A DNA stretch of 64,000 nt from Toxonevra muliebris (GCA_963691655.1 OY829326.1:87723235-87787234); one strand, 5' to 3'. Counted from the stretch's first letter, positions 1 through 12,410 are shown. The notes: generated by a model not told the origin, from the letters alone. Program-made: numbers and translations.

Positions 1-355
1 TTAATACCGATTTTTTCATAAAAATGTTAAATGTATGCCAAATTCGTAAAAATGTCATAGTAGCTAATGCTTTGTTAGTAGTGAAGAAAAAATCTTTTAA
101 AAACGATTTTAACGATTTCTCGGGGAGGTTATTGTTATTGGAAAACTTTCAGATGCCGCAACGAGTTTTTTGGCGAAAAATTATTTCGTACTGCAACATA
201 ATCTGAAATCTTATGTAACAGAGCTCCACTTCTCTCTAAGGTCGTACTCAGCGCGCCAGTCAGATTTCTAGTTCAGAAGGTCAGTTAAAATTGGGCGGCC
301 TGTGAAATTTATACACAAAATTCGAACGCATATGATCCCGTTTTTCATAAGAGGG

Positions 356-975
356 TCTATACGTGTCTCACACCATTTTCGATCCGTAACAGTAAACTAA
401 AATGATTTTTGGACGCATTTTTTCAATTTTGGACACTACTTTTCGTCGGAAAGAGATCCAATACGGTCTCTGCTTGATCTCGAACACGCTTCTCCCAAAA
501 CGTCCAAGGCAAACGGTGTGCACGATTTCGCCGTCCAGATTATCAGAAAGTAAAAAATAAAAAAGATTATAAATAATCATTACGTTGATCATATGTAGAC
601 CACAAGATTTTTGAAAAATATCGACATTTCTCAAAATGGCAGGGTTTCGAACAAAATAAAAATTGTTCCCCACAATTTTTGTGTTGCAAATAATGAATTT
701 GAAAAATGAATGAAAAATTTGGCAAAAACCTTGAGTCTATTTATCGCGTCATGTTTGCTGAATATTTGAAAAAAGAAATGGGTTCAATAGGTTGAGCTGT
801 TTTTTCAAAACCGTTTACAACAGCTTGAAAACAACTTGACTTTATGAAATGTTGATAATCGATTCAAACTAGAACGAATTCGAATAAGTCTTTTGAACAG
901 CGTATATCTAAACATCTCCTAGATTACAAATATGCAAAACAAAACCCGATTATTTCAAACTGAGACACGTATAGA
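356..975. mobile_element. Candidate MITE with perfect 15-bp terminal inverted repeats
   Basis: Bases 356-370 (TCTATACGTGTCTCA) recur as an exact reverse complement at 961-975, giving a 620-bp unit. If the outer TC/GA pairs belong to the flank, a TA duplication (358-359 and 972-973) is possible, which would suit the Tc1/mariner superfamily, but the boundary is ambiguous. A 101-codon minus-strand reading frame lies inside at 368-673; I recognise no domain in it, and it may be a chance frame. A transposase is not visible, so a non-autonomous element is the simplest reading. Confidence 0.5.
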
Positions 976-1181
976 TACGTAAGTCAGAACGGCAAAATAT
1001 AAAAATCGGAATCAAGAAAATCACTCCCAATATTTCAACGTTTTGACTATTACCATATCTTTAAATATAGCACAACAAATTTTATAATTGAAAGAATAAT
1101 AGCACAAATGAGTTGTTTTATTGCCAGCAAATGCATTAGATTTAATTTAGAATAAAAAATCTAGTAGTAGCACTTCACAGG

Positions 1182-1433
1182 ACGACCTCGATAGTCTAGT
1201 GGGTAGTGCACTAGACTTTCATTCGGGAGGTTCTGGTTCGATTCCCGTCTTCGTCTGATGGTTAATCCTCATAAGAATGTGTACAAGAACAGACCTTGGT
1301 TGGTAACGGCACCACCAGCTGATAAAAAATTGCCACACCGCCGTTCGGATTCGGCGTTAAACTGTAGGTCCAACTATGTGGTATCACAATGGGCCGTTCA
1401 GGCCTAAGTGTGTCTCTCGACAGGCACTCTAAC
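1182..1433 (+). mobile_element. tRNA-derived SINE, fullest copy
   Basis: The head resembles a tRNA gene. It has a Pol III A box (TAGTCTAGTGG, 1192-1202) and a perfect B box (GGTTCGATTCC, 1235-1245) at tRNA-like spacing. A non-tRNA body follows, with a CGCCGTTCGGATTCGG block near 1340-1356, an 'AAACTGTAGGTCC' block and 'GGGCCGTTC' near 1391-1399, and it ends by a short T run. The head, or the body blocks, recur at 33169-33270 and 48058-48222. It is not a functional tRNA: the acceptor ends do not pair convincingly and the unit continues well past a tRNA. The family name is unknown to me. Confidence 0.7.
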
Positions 1434-4400
1434 TCTTTTTGATCGGAAAGTATATATTTTTACAGTCTTTTCCGAGCATATACAGGAAGATTTAATTCTA
1501 AAACTAAGTGCCGGCTGGGAAGGTTAGATTACCTTTAATGACACAAGCAGCATGAGCAATATAAAAAACACTTTGGGGAATTATGGGAGATTTCTCCACG
1601 TCCACTTGCACCTCCATCATTCCCTCTCTTTTAATTCATCCTATCAAACTCAACAAGTTCACTTATCAACATTTCGATTGTCATTTTCTTACTAAATACA
1701 TACGAGTGGTTAGTTACACGAACATTTATTTTTGTAGGTAAGTAGCTTCTTGAAATCACCTTATAAAATTAAATGTACTTTTTTAATATTTTTTGTTTAT
1801 ATTTGATTTATTTTACAGGCGAGCAAATTGACACAAATTTTTGAGCTAGTGTAGGCATTTTAATTTTCTGTTTTTGTTTGTTTTGGTGGCAACTTAATCA
1901 CGTGGTATTTTTGTAATCTGCTTACTTTAGCGGGAATTTTCGAAAATTTGTTTAGTGCTGGTTTTAATTGGATTTGTGCGCAATTTACTGGTAGGTCGTC
2001 GCTCAAGTTTAAAATTTAATTGAACGAATTTAAAGCTCATTAAATCGATTAGGAGGAAGGGTTACGACGGAGATAATTAAGTACACACTCTAAATGTGGT
2101 ATATATTCTTACATGTTTTTGCTACTACTTGGTAGTAGTAATATATGATATGTATTTGGAAGGGGGAAAAAGTATCTTTATTGGCTTTATCTTCCAATTC
2201 GAATGAGCTTTGCAGAAAACTCTGAGTCCTGTGCTTCCTCTGCCTTTTCGTTTCCTGATAAATTTATTTCATTTTTGTAACACCTTGAGTTATTTGTTTA
2301 TATTTCCTGTTGAAAAAATTTGTTTGATATCGATCTGTTGCTGTTTAAAATGTTAAGTTGACATTATGGAGAATAGTACAAGCTAGCTGGGCGGTTTGCC
2401 ACTGCCATTTTTTGATTTTTGACCGTGCCGAGACCACTAGGATACGGCGACTGCTATGTGATATATTAAAACATATCATTGAAATTACATCGGAGTTGCC
2501 ACTCCTACTTATTCAAACCTCTTCATATATTGCGTACACAATTTGTTAAAAATCGGGCAAAGATCTGATAATTTGAATTTTATATAGTAGAAGAAGATGA
2601 GAATCGTCTCATCAAAAACCGAGGCCAGAATGACGTAATAACGCAACGGTTACAAAAGCCGAATAACTTGGTGAGCCACACAATCCAACATTAAAAAGAA
2701 AAATAAATTGCGTACTTGGAAGTAAAACTTAGTAGTGTTTGCCCGATCAAAGTGCCGATGAATCAGAGTCGAATCAACAAACATCAACCGTTACTGGTTG
2801 CTAATAAGCTGTTTTTCATTAGCCTGCACCGTAGCTATTTTTTTGTATTTTATTGGAATGTGCTTAAAATGCAAAGTAAATATTTTGTAATTACAATCTT
2901 TGGGTCATGTCTCTTCATCAAATGATAATGCTAGGATAATAATGAAACAAGTGAAATACAAGTTTGGGAAAAAATACTCCAGAAGTTTTACTGTATAAGA
3001 CCAATTAACTAAAATTGTTACAGAAAAAAAAAAAAATCGGAACTAAATTTGTTTTATTATATTATTATTTTAAAAGTTTATACATATAATACAATTGTAC
3101 ATATAAACTATTATGTAGTGGCGCTGACTGTTTCATTATATTATTGATTGCCATTTCAACAATATTCTACGTAGTTTTATACAAATTTGAATCTATCTAT
3201 TATCGGGAAAAGTTTTGGTGCTAAAGTTTTGACATGTACTGTCCACATACTGTATAAAATCGAATACAGTATGTAATAAAATCTTTCGAAATATCAATTG
3301 AGCTGGCGCACAAAAAGACTATGTTCGCCAATATGTGCCTTACTCCTCTGTCTAGCAATGTCTAAAGTATTGCTATCCAGTGATAAAGATATGCGCATCA
3401 AACACTAGAAGTTTTGTTGCACAATTTCCTTTCAAAGTGCTTCCCAAAAAGTTTCTGAATGATGCGCTTTTACATGCACAGTAAGTAGGTAACACATTAA
3501 TTTTTGCAGCTGGGCATTCGCAATTTGCGGAAGTGTGAGTATATTAATTTGTAAGTCTATTAAAAAATAAAAGCAAACACGAAAAAGGAAAAATGAAAAA
3601 CAAAAAACGAATGAACGAAAAACAAATAATAATAAAGAACCTTGTGCAAACTAACGTGAAAATGAAATTGAAGTTCATAAAAATAACATAAAATGCGAGC
3701 AACTCAGCCAAAAGTCTACAAAGAAACATAGCGAAACAACGAGGGAGCAGCGCGCACACAAACACACCTCAAGTTGCCGCTACCTTACTGCTAGCTGTTG
3801 CATGCTATTGCAACACAGCAACAACAGCGGCACAAAATGGATGGGGATGGACAACAAGCCCATAAGTTGTTTTGCTTTTCTATGATGGTTTACTATGCTG
3901 AAAAATACATATTTATATTTATTTCTGTTATTGTTTATTTTTATGAATGAATAGGAAATTGGCAAATGAACCTACGCTAGTGTGGTATTTATTTTTATTT
4001 TTCTCCAAAAAAAAAAAAAAAAAAAAACTAAATTAGTTTTGTTGTTATGCTTACTCTTCTGCTTGTCATTCATTCATTAAAAAATGGACGAACAAGTGAT
4101 GGAGACTGCGTTTATGCACATATGTAAGTAGATATAGATGTAACATTTGTAAACCTGCGAATATACGTGGGTGTGCAAATGCTAGAGTTGACGACAGAGA
4201 ACGCTCTTTTCCCCTCTGATTTGCTTACTTTTCTCCAACAAAAAAAAAAAATTAAATAAAATATTTTTTCTAGTATTGCAGTTGGAAAAATAAAAAATTA
4301 GAAATATACTGCATTATTAGAAAAAAAAAATTTGCTTCTAATAAACTCAAATATAAATTATACACTGTTGTAGTGTACTAATGATATGAATCGTTGGCTT

Positions 4401-5918
4401 TGACATTCGTATTCGCCTCTTCGTTCAACTGATATTCACTTTGATGTTGTGGATTTGGGCGCTTACATATATCAACACTATGTCAACCGGGACTTCTCTT
4501 TCTGAAAAGGGTTCCAATTAAGTTATCTCAAAATTTAATTTTGTTTTAAAAATTCAAAAATTACTTGTATTAGATTGATGCTTTAAAGGGCCAGAAATGA
4601 TTTGCAGACCTAAATTCAGCAGGTCTAAATATATCTCAATCTCTACGTCTCCCAAATACCGATAGTGTTTTCCAGGCTTTGCATCTTAGAATCGACAAAC
4701 AAAAGCCGTTAAAACATTGGCATCCTCTCTGATAGCTAAGTGACGATTAATGCGTAAAGCTCCGCAGTTATTAAATCCAAACTAGTCTGCGACTGGTAAG
4801 AAATACATAGAAGCCATACTACAGGTGGCATAGCCAAGAAGTGGTCGCCCTCTCATAACAGTGCAAGAACCAATGACCTACACTCCAGGGCTAGAACTAA
4901 AATAATCAAATTAACTGCGGCCAATGGAGAGAGATGGGTTTGATGGTGCCAAAACAATTGAACTGGCACAGACCCAACATTTTGCGGTTAACGACTCCAA
5001 AATACAGCTTCAAAAAAGACTTGTTTTTTTTAACGAGAAACCGCTTCAAATACTCATGATTAGCAACCCAAAATAAATCCAAAGCACTTCATGAATCCCC
5101 ATTTGGTACTTGTTCTATATTGTTATTACCACCAGTAGAATTTGTATGAATGGTCTTTGAATTGGGAGTTTTCTTTAAATCCTGGAGCCTGATGGGATGA
5201 CATTTACATTCACGTTTCTTCTTATGTGCATATAAGCAAATATATCATTGAAGAATCAACATTTCCCAAGTACCTAAGTAGTTAATAAGAAATAAATGAT
5301 AATTGAAATTTTTTAATTAGAATAACTTATGTACCTAAGTGCATGTGCTGTGCGGTTGTTTTGTCCTACACCTTTGCGTCATAGTAACAAATATTAATAT
5401 GAAAAACTTCTTCTATGATTACATCATTCGAGTTAGTCGTAGATACTTGCCACCACATACATACATAAAACAATACGACTAATTACGTAAGATATAATCT
5501 GCAAACTCGTACTACATGGCACAAAGATAACAATAGATACTCTTATGTATAACAAGTGTTTTGTAGCTGTCTGCTGGTATGTAAGCACTAGCGGATCCGA
5601 GGGGGAAAGATGAGAACTTAAGGATAAACTATTCCCGATAAAAATCTAAATCATTATGATCGTTGCTGCAAAATTAAAAAACTTTTTGAGGGATTTAAAA
5701 TTAAATCCTGCCCCTCCCAACCCCCTACCCCATCGACAACCTCCGCTACTGTATATGTATGTATAAAAATATATACATATATATATTTTTTTTATCTTCA
5801 TAATTCTCTTATTATTGCTATTTTCGCTTGCTGTTTCTAATTGCCCTACAATAATATCAATTTTACTTTGCGTGCGGTGTTTATTACAATACGTGCATTT
5901 ATTGGCTGAGTGAGCTCG
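1434..5918. other. AT-rich presumptive Graf intron 1, no gene seen
   Basis: There is no recognisable coding sequence. The stretch holds a 21-bp poly-A tract (4007-4027), an 11-bp perfect stem with a short loop near 3244-3276 (ACATACTGTAT and its complement), and a more GC-balanced stretch at about 4560-4990 that looks like decayed repeat DNA but that I cannot classify. Sequence starting near 5588 (AGCGGATCC) and ending near 5750 (CTCCGCTACT) has weakly complementary ends and could be another small element. Confidence 0.4.
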
Positions 5919-5944
5919 TTTTTTTTTTTTTTTTTTTTTTTTTT
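5919..5944. repeat. Poly-T tract (26 bp)
   Basis: This is an uninterrupted run of 26 T on the + strand. It may be a retrotransposon poly-A tail in minus orientation or simple slippage; no element body was recognised next to it. Confidence 0.85.
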
Positions 5945-6500
5945 GTAAAGAGAAGCACAGAGTCGTGAGTGTATACCTTGATAATTAAAATTCTAGGTAC
6001 GTAAACTGAAATATAGTCGTAGTCGACGCAGTAGGTGCGATTTAATTTTCTCCCAGAGTACGTATTTCTTTACATTAATTTCTTGGTCTGGCCAATTTGT
6101 TTTCATATACGAGTATGTATCCGTGAACAGCGGATTTCCCGCCTTGACTCTCCTGTCTCCCAGAACCAAGATGTAAGGTAATAATATTCTTGGAATGATA
6201 TAAGGTGGGAACGAACCCAATAAAAAAGTTGATAAGTTTTTATTTCTTTTTGTTATGATTGCCTTTCACAAGTGCACACATACAGATACGGGAAAATTAA
6301 TTTCCGCCAGTTATTGCAAATTACAAATAGTAGATATAACATATTTTATTTCAATAACATTGATTAAAATTTATTGGGTTAGTTTATTGTTGCAATGCTG
6401 GAGATTAACTACTGTATTGGTTGCAGGAAGAAGCACCATGCCTAACACTAATTTTTGTACTTCTGGTAGGTCAAGATATAATATGTATAGTATGTACAAC

Positions 6501-6511
6501 TTAAGGATGTA
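6501..6511 (+). repeat. Left part of interrupted dispersed repeat
   Basis: The 11-base TTAAGGATGTA reads up to the TA duplication of the mariner element that starts at 6512. The same 11 bases begin the uninterrupted copy at 35017, which continues straight into the sequence that here resumes at 8810. Confidence 0.65.
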
Positions 6512-8809
6512 AGGTGTGGTCACTCTAAATCGGCACTGAAATCCAATAACAATATTTTCAAAACTTTTGATCAGATTTGTGATTGTGCTTTCTACATGGG
6601 TTCCAAATTCAACAGTTTCCAATCGTCTCTCAGAGGGGTATTTCGAAGATCTAGGCGGCCAAAAGTCGATTTTAAAAACTTCACGCAGGGTAGAAAAAAT
6701 AGTTTGCTTTAAACACAAATACAAATATTGTATGAATAACATGTATTACACTCCCCGCTCCCCGCACAAGCCAATAACCTGTAAAATCTATAAGAACTTG
6801 ATGTTCCTTGTTAGTAAAAAAATAACTTTTTAAATTTTGTGGCAATATATACTCTTGTTGCATGATTTTTTTTTTATTTATTAGGAATCGTATTAAAGGC
6901 AAGCCATGAATTCTAATTAAGCAGGTCAGTGTGTTTACTTTTCAAAGATTTTTTATTGTATAGCTTTCATTTACACTTAAAAGTTGCGGCTCGAAAAGCA
7001 CATTTAAAAAAAAAAATATTAAATTATTTTTTTCGCGTTTGAGTTAAAAAGTTATATTTCCCCAAGTTTCCCCGCATTGATTTTGGGCTTAATGAAAAGA
7101 TTACAAGTTTTTCTTTAAGATAGCAAAATTTTTTTTTGCAAAAAGTTGCGATTTTAAAAAATAAAACAAGAAGAAAAAAAATTCAAAGCAAGCACTGTAA
7201 CGTTATACGTTGGCTTATATCCATGGTATCCGATAATATTGAGAATGCTCTGCTACCTATAGGACAGCTTTCAAAAGAAGCAGCTGAAGCTAGAAATAAA
7301 CATTTCCGAAAATATTATCAAAATATATATAGAAAACAAATTTTCAAAATTTTCAAAAAAATAACGTATTTTAACTTTAAGATGTATTTGTATGAATCTC
7401 AAACTGTAAGACCCCAATAGGTCATTGTATTTTAGAAGCTTAAAATATTCTTCATCGGCTAGCACCAATTTGGTTAGATATTTTTTAAAAATCCCCAGGA
7501 AAGTAAAAGTTCAGGTGGGTCATATATGGCCCAATAATCGTACAGGGTTAAGGATAGCAAAAAAAAAAAAAAAGCAAACAAACATGATTCGATACTATTT
7601 CCTTTACAAAATAATTTTGGCCGCCTAAATTGGTCAAATACTCCAATGTGCCTCTTTCTGTTTGACAACATGGCAAATAAGGAAGAGAGCTTAAGAAAGC
7701 GTGTGTACAAATTTTTTTTGGAGCATGAAAGATGTAGTAAATTATTTACCGTAAAACACTTTGTGCGCGAAAATGTTTCGAATAAAAACTGTTTACTCCA
7801 TAATTAAAAAATATTAGAGTGGTCAGCCAGCAGAAATAAAAATCGGGAAGCAACGAAAAGCTGTAAAAATGCCTCAGAAAAAAATGTTTGATCAAATGGA
7901 GTTTCTCAGCGCATGGTCGTAAGAAAATTTGGTATTTCCAAAACTTATGTTTTGAAAATTTTAAGTAATAAAATCGAAATACGTCATAAGAAAAAAGCAG
8001 ACAATACCGAAACGTACTTTACAGCAAATTACTGCAGCAAAATTTAAGTGTGGTCGACTTTACAGAAAATTCTAAGACCATATGAAATTGGACGATGAGT
8101 CTTATTTCACTCTAACGAACTCGATGTCGAAAGTGAATGGAAATGACGGATTTTATTCATTCGACATCTCCTTGGCCGACAAAAATGTAAAATTTCAAAC
8201 GAAAGCAAAATTTAAGAAGAAAGTATTGGTGTGGGTAGCTATAAGTCCCAAACGGTTGTCACGAGTTTTCATACGTCGGTCTGGGTACGCAATTAATACA
8301 GAAACCTACCTTAACGATTGTATACGGTTGCGGTTGATGCCTTTTATAAAAAAAAATTATCCGCGAGGTAAGTATGTGTTTTGGCCTGACCTTGCAGGTG
8401 CCCTTTATGCAAAAAAAAGGGTTGGAATTCTTACGAGATGAAAACATAGTTTTTGTGGAAAAAGAAGACAACCCTGCAAATGTGCCAGAAGTGCTACCAA
8501 TTGACAATTTTTGGGGGATTTTAAAATCAAAGGTGTATGAGAAAAACTGGAAAGCCGAAAATATTGCCAATTAATTACCGGGATAAAGTATTGCTTAACT
8601 AAAACCGATGCAAACCTTGTACAGGGCTTAGCAGCTAGTACAAAGTCACGAATTAATCGAATTCGGCGCAATGGTGTTGTTGTAGTTTTTGTATTTTTAA
8701 AAACTACACTTAATTACAAACATTTCAATAAAAAAGATATTGCTGTACGATAATTTTTACCGGAGTAATTAAATTTTCTATTCAGTGCCGATTTAGAATG
8801 ATCACAGCT
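6512..8809 (+). mobile_element. Mariner-like (DD37-type) DNA transposon, degenerate
   Basis: The 29-bp terminal inverted repeats (6512-6540 and 8781-8809) match at 26 of 29 positions and share the core TCTAAATCGGCACTGAA. A TA lies on each side (6510-6511 and 8810-8811), the Tc1/mariner target duplication. The boundaries are confirmed by a paralogous empty site at 35017, where the flanks are joined. The element is 2298 bp, longer than a usual mariner of about 1.3 kb. The roughly 1.1 kb between the left TIR and the transposase start shows no coding signal and may contain a later insertion. Confidence 0.85.
7670..8574 (+). pseudogene. Mariner-like transposase, frameshifted, DD37 spacing
   Basis: This is a cut-and-paste DNA transposase remnant that would have acted on the TIRs of the surrounding element. 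It begins at ATG 7670 (MANKEESLRKRVYKFFLEHE), where an N-terminal helix-turn-helix region is expected. It has an in-frame stop after LLHN and further stops, then regains a clear frame at 8082-8441 with KLDDESYFTL (first catalytic Asp), KKVLVWVAI and KYVFWPDLAG (second Asp). A frameshift in the A8 run near 8411-8418 separates this from the last block, ending NPANVPEVLPIDNFWGILK. Bridging the shift puts 37 residues between the second Asp and the D of PIDNFW. That spacing fits ITmD37E-like or maT-like (DD37D) mariners. The third catalytic position is Asp rather than Glu. The gene is inactive. Confidence 0.8.
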
Positions 8810-8950
8810 TAGTCTGGTATTCCGGGCTAATTTTCAAGGTTTTTTCCGGGAATTTTTTATTATAACAAAATAAAATACAATCGTTCCAGTTTTTTATTTG
8901 TTATCATTGACATCTTTAACTGTACAAAAAGAAATATTTGGAGTGTAACT
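8810..8950 (+). repeat. Right part of interrupted dispersed repeat
   Basis: The sequence resumes after the mariner insertion. It matches 35027-35165 with shared blocks such as TTTTTTATTATA, AATCGTTCCA and GACATCTTTAACTGTA. With 6501-6511 it makes one repeat copy split by the transposon. The nature of the repeat is unknown. Confidence 0.7.
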
Positions 8951-8986
8951 TTGTTGTTTATTTGAAAATTACATTTGTAACAAATT

Positions 8987-9375
8987 CTGTTGAAGTTTTT
9001 GCAGTCTTCTCCTCTCTATTTCTAGTTACTTTTTTCTATTGGTACTCTCTACACTTATGAGCATAAACACGACGTAGTAGACGTATAAAAGAAATGAGAG
9101 GAAAGTTCAGGTATATACAATCAAGCAGAGGCATCTAGGTCTGCTCTTTCACTAAACCACATGAGATAAAACTACGAGAAGTCGACTCTCTGCTTGATTG
9201 TATGTAGCCGATTAACAACTGCATAACTTCGTTTCTTACTAGTTACGTATGAGTGCAACAAAAACGCCATTTTCCACATGACCGTTGCTGTTGAAGCTTT
9301 TGCACTTATCTTCTTTCTATTTTATGAAAGCTCTTTTCTGTTGATAATCTCTTTACTTATCGGCACAAATGCTAT
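8987..9375 (+). repeat. Diverged direct duplication, about 300-bp period
   Basis: The block at about 8987-9075 (CTGTTGAAGTTTTTGCA, then CTTCT-rich sequence and ACTTATGAGCATAAACA) is repeated at about 9290-9375 (CTGTTGAAGCTTTTGCACTT, then ACTTATCGGCACAAATGC). The copies are clearly related but diverged. They flank the inverted repeat at 9115-9203. Confidence 0.55.
9115..9203. repeat. Short inverted repeat, 16-bp perfect arms
   Basis: ATACAATCAAGCAGAG (9115-9130) is exactly complementary to 9188-9203, with a 57-base loop. It could form a hairpin in RNA or single-stranded DNA, or be the ends of a very small MITE. No duplication was identified. Confidence 0.7.
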
Positions 9376-11057
9376 CTTTATGAATGCTGGGATATTACTA
9401 CTATTGTTGCATAACAGCCCATGGAGGGCCTAGACCGAGCTTTTCGTATCCATCCAGTGGCGTGCTTTGCATTTACTGATAAGGCAGTTAAATTTTTTTC
9501 TATAACTAGATTGAAAACACTTTGAATGGAAGTTCAAATCAGCTGATAGCTGTATTAAAATTGAAAGAATTTTTTAACCATTATAGAAAAATATTTCCTT
9601 AAATCAGTATCATAGGCGCTTCACACCTACCGATCTGCTCAAAATGTGTTTGGTCTTTGGAGATTTTGAAATAGGTGTGTTATGAATAATCCGGCATAAA
9701 ATTTTCTGCGATCAATTTCCGAGTGGGTTCTTTCAAAAATGTAGAGTTGAAATTAGTTATCCCAAAAAAGTGCTTTGCAATCGTCTAATAGGCTGTAGTT
9801 GGGGACAATAAATATTTTTGTTTCTAAAGTTTGATACATTGGAGATTATGATAAAGTTGCTATAGAGTTTTCCACAGTACGGCATGTACTCAATGTGTCA
9901 ACATCAGACATGCGTAATGAATTAAAATAGCATTAAATAACAATGTTTTAATTGCTTCTTAATTCAAATAAACGTTGAAGCAAATTATAAATGCTATGCA
10001 CTTTCATTAAGGCATTACAAAAACAACAACAACATCAACCAAAAACATAGTCAAAGCTTTTATGGACTTAGTTATCTTATGACTAACCTGATCATATACA
10101 ATTTTACCTTATTAACACTAAATATTCTGTCTCTCTCTCTCTCTCTCTCTGTTGTCTCATTCACTTTCAATAAGGTTTACAACAGATTTTGATTGCGCAT
10201 GCTCGTCGTTGTCGTTGACATTCCAATGCATTTCGGTGCCGCGTTATCGTCGTTTTCATTGTCGATGTTTAATTATGTTGCAATTTATCAAAAAGTGCGC
10301 GACTTTATTTACAACTTGTATTGTTTTTCTTGTTGTTGTTGCTCTTGCTTTTGTTTGTTGCACATTTCGAGGCTTGTCACTTTAAGTAATATGGAATTGA
10401 AATTGAATACGCGCATTGAATTGCATTAAATAGACATAAAATATTTAACATATGTGTGTATGTACATTTTTTTATGTATTAACAATAACAATTTTGACGA
10501 TATAAAGTTCAATGTACAGCAACAATAAGAACAAGTAAACAAAAAATGTGATTGCAATGCAGTTAATTATTTGATTGTTTGTTTTCTAATAAATTTCCTA
10601 TTTTCTTTAACTTTTTCTTTTAATAGAAATATTATGGATTATGTAGGTATAAAAAAGGGGCAAGGAAGCAACATTAACAACAACAACACTAATAATAAAA
10701 CAATGGCGTTTACGTGACAATCAACCACACAGTCGCACTGCATCACAACGTAACGCAATCCAATGCATTTCGTCACATCGAATCATCACCACCTCACCTT
10801 ATTCAAATGAACAATGTAAAGAGAGTAAAGCAAAGTGAAGTCAAGAAGATTTTCCTTGGAATGCCGCCAATATTTCTCAATGTTGCTTTTTTGTTGCATT
10901 GCTATATTGCAACTTGGTTGTTTTTATAATATTTGCTTGCGGGTGAGGCATGCAACGTTTTCAAAATACCTCCATACATATGCTCGTTTGCTGCAACACT
11001 GTCATAATTCAAAAAAAAAATCGAGTTAACTAACTGTTATTTAATGCTTTTTTTACA
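9376..11057. other. AT-rich presumptive intron, no gene seen
   Basis: There is no credible coding sequence. A TC dinucleotide microsatellite occupies about 10130-10151. The small reading frames near 10152-11029 are T-rich or CA-rich low-complexity translations without domains. Confidence 0.4.
10130..10151. repeat. (TC)n microsatellite
   Basis: An uninterrupted run of about 11 TC dinucleotides. Confidence 0.9.
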
Positions 11058-11335
11058 CAAAAATCATAACGGTATCTCATAAACTTTTTCCGTTAGAAGA
11101 TTATTTGTCGTTTTGCATTCTATGGAGCGGTAGATCATTGAAAACTTTAAATGCGATTTTTTCCAAAAAAGAGAAAATAAATTTCGTGTTAAGAATGCAG
11201 AATCTTTTACCTTGCGTAAAAAAAAATCATAACGGTACCTTATAAACTATCCTCGTGAGAAGAAAATGTATCGTTATTCTGTTCTACTGAAAATCTTTAA
11301 ATTAGATTTTCTCGAATATTTGTTTTTTTGACTTA
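11058..11335 (+). repeat. Diverged tandem duplication, about 165-bp period
   Basis: AAAATCATAACGGTATCTCA with its following ~105 bases (11058-11165) is repeated from about 11224 (AAAATCATAACGGTACCTTA) to 11335. Both copies continue into AGAAGA, a TCGTTNT motif, GAAAA and CTTTAAAT/TTAGATTTT blocks. Confidence 0.65.
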
Positions 11336-12410
11336 TGACAGTCTTACAACAAACGAGCGATGTGTAGTTACAAACTTCCATATAAAATGATTCCGCTGTT
11401 TTGTTGTTGTGCATCGTTGTTGCTTTTTAATTATATAAGAAAAGTGTGTAAGTGCATAATCAAATTTGACTAACAATTCAATTGTCTTCAACTTCCTTCA
11501 GTTGATATGGAATGTATGAGTGAATATGATGAGTACCTACACTTAATTATAGCAACAAACCAGGGATAAAGCGTAAGAAAACCACAACAACAACGATACA
11601 AGAAATATGCATATACATACACATATATCAAGTGAACCCACTTTTGAAACCGATCGTCCTCAAACTTATACAACGTTTGGTCCTATTGGGTAGTAGTTAC
11701 AAATATGAATGAGATCGGTCAAAAACTCTCCGAGATGAAGGGGGTGAACTTTGGCACTTTCGTCAAAAAGCCCCTGTTTCGGATCCAAGTCCCTAATCAT
11801 CTATTGCGTTTTGAAAATTTTATCCAACACGTTTTTGAATCCACAATTTGATCATTTCTTCAAAATTAAAAATAGTTTTGACTTTTTTTTCAAAGAGGAA
11901 CGTTTGTTTCTTTCGGTTAGGGTCAAAAGAAAGCTCAGATCTTTTTCTTTAAGAACTTTGAGGTCCAAAAAAGGGCTGAGGCTTGTTTATCTATCTATAG
12001 AAAATGAACGTTGGCAAGCCCGATCGATTTAAAAAGTGTATTCACTTGAACATGGACACACATATATTTCTCACTACTGTAACCATTAAAGTTCGACAAG
12101 AGTGTAGAATACATATTCAATAATTCCTGATTCTTCCATTGAAGCATAGTGGCAACGATATTTCATCCAAATCATGTTTGGCTAGTAATTTTATAGCGAC
12201 ATAGTATGGTCTTGCTAATAACGGTACACTCGAAAATCTCTGTAACTAGAGTTAATCCAGCAAAATTAACGCCAGATGGTAATCACTGACCATGATTTTG
12301 CCAACATCGGCTCCTAAATCTCTTACTGTGTAAGAGTTACAAATGAGTTCCAAAATATGTTGAGTTTTCCCCGTTTTTATTGGCTTGTTTTGCAGTGTGA
12401 AGGCGTTGTT
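11336..12410. other. AT-rich presumptive intron, no gene seen
   Basis: No domain-bearing frame is present. The frame at 11751-12032 encodes no recognisable motif and has no homologous features I can name. Confidence 0.35.

Noticed and set aside
3244..3276. Perfect 11-bp stem-loop
   Set aside because: Short palindromes of this size are expected by chance in 64 kb of AT-rich DNA. Noted only.
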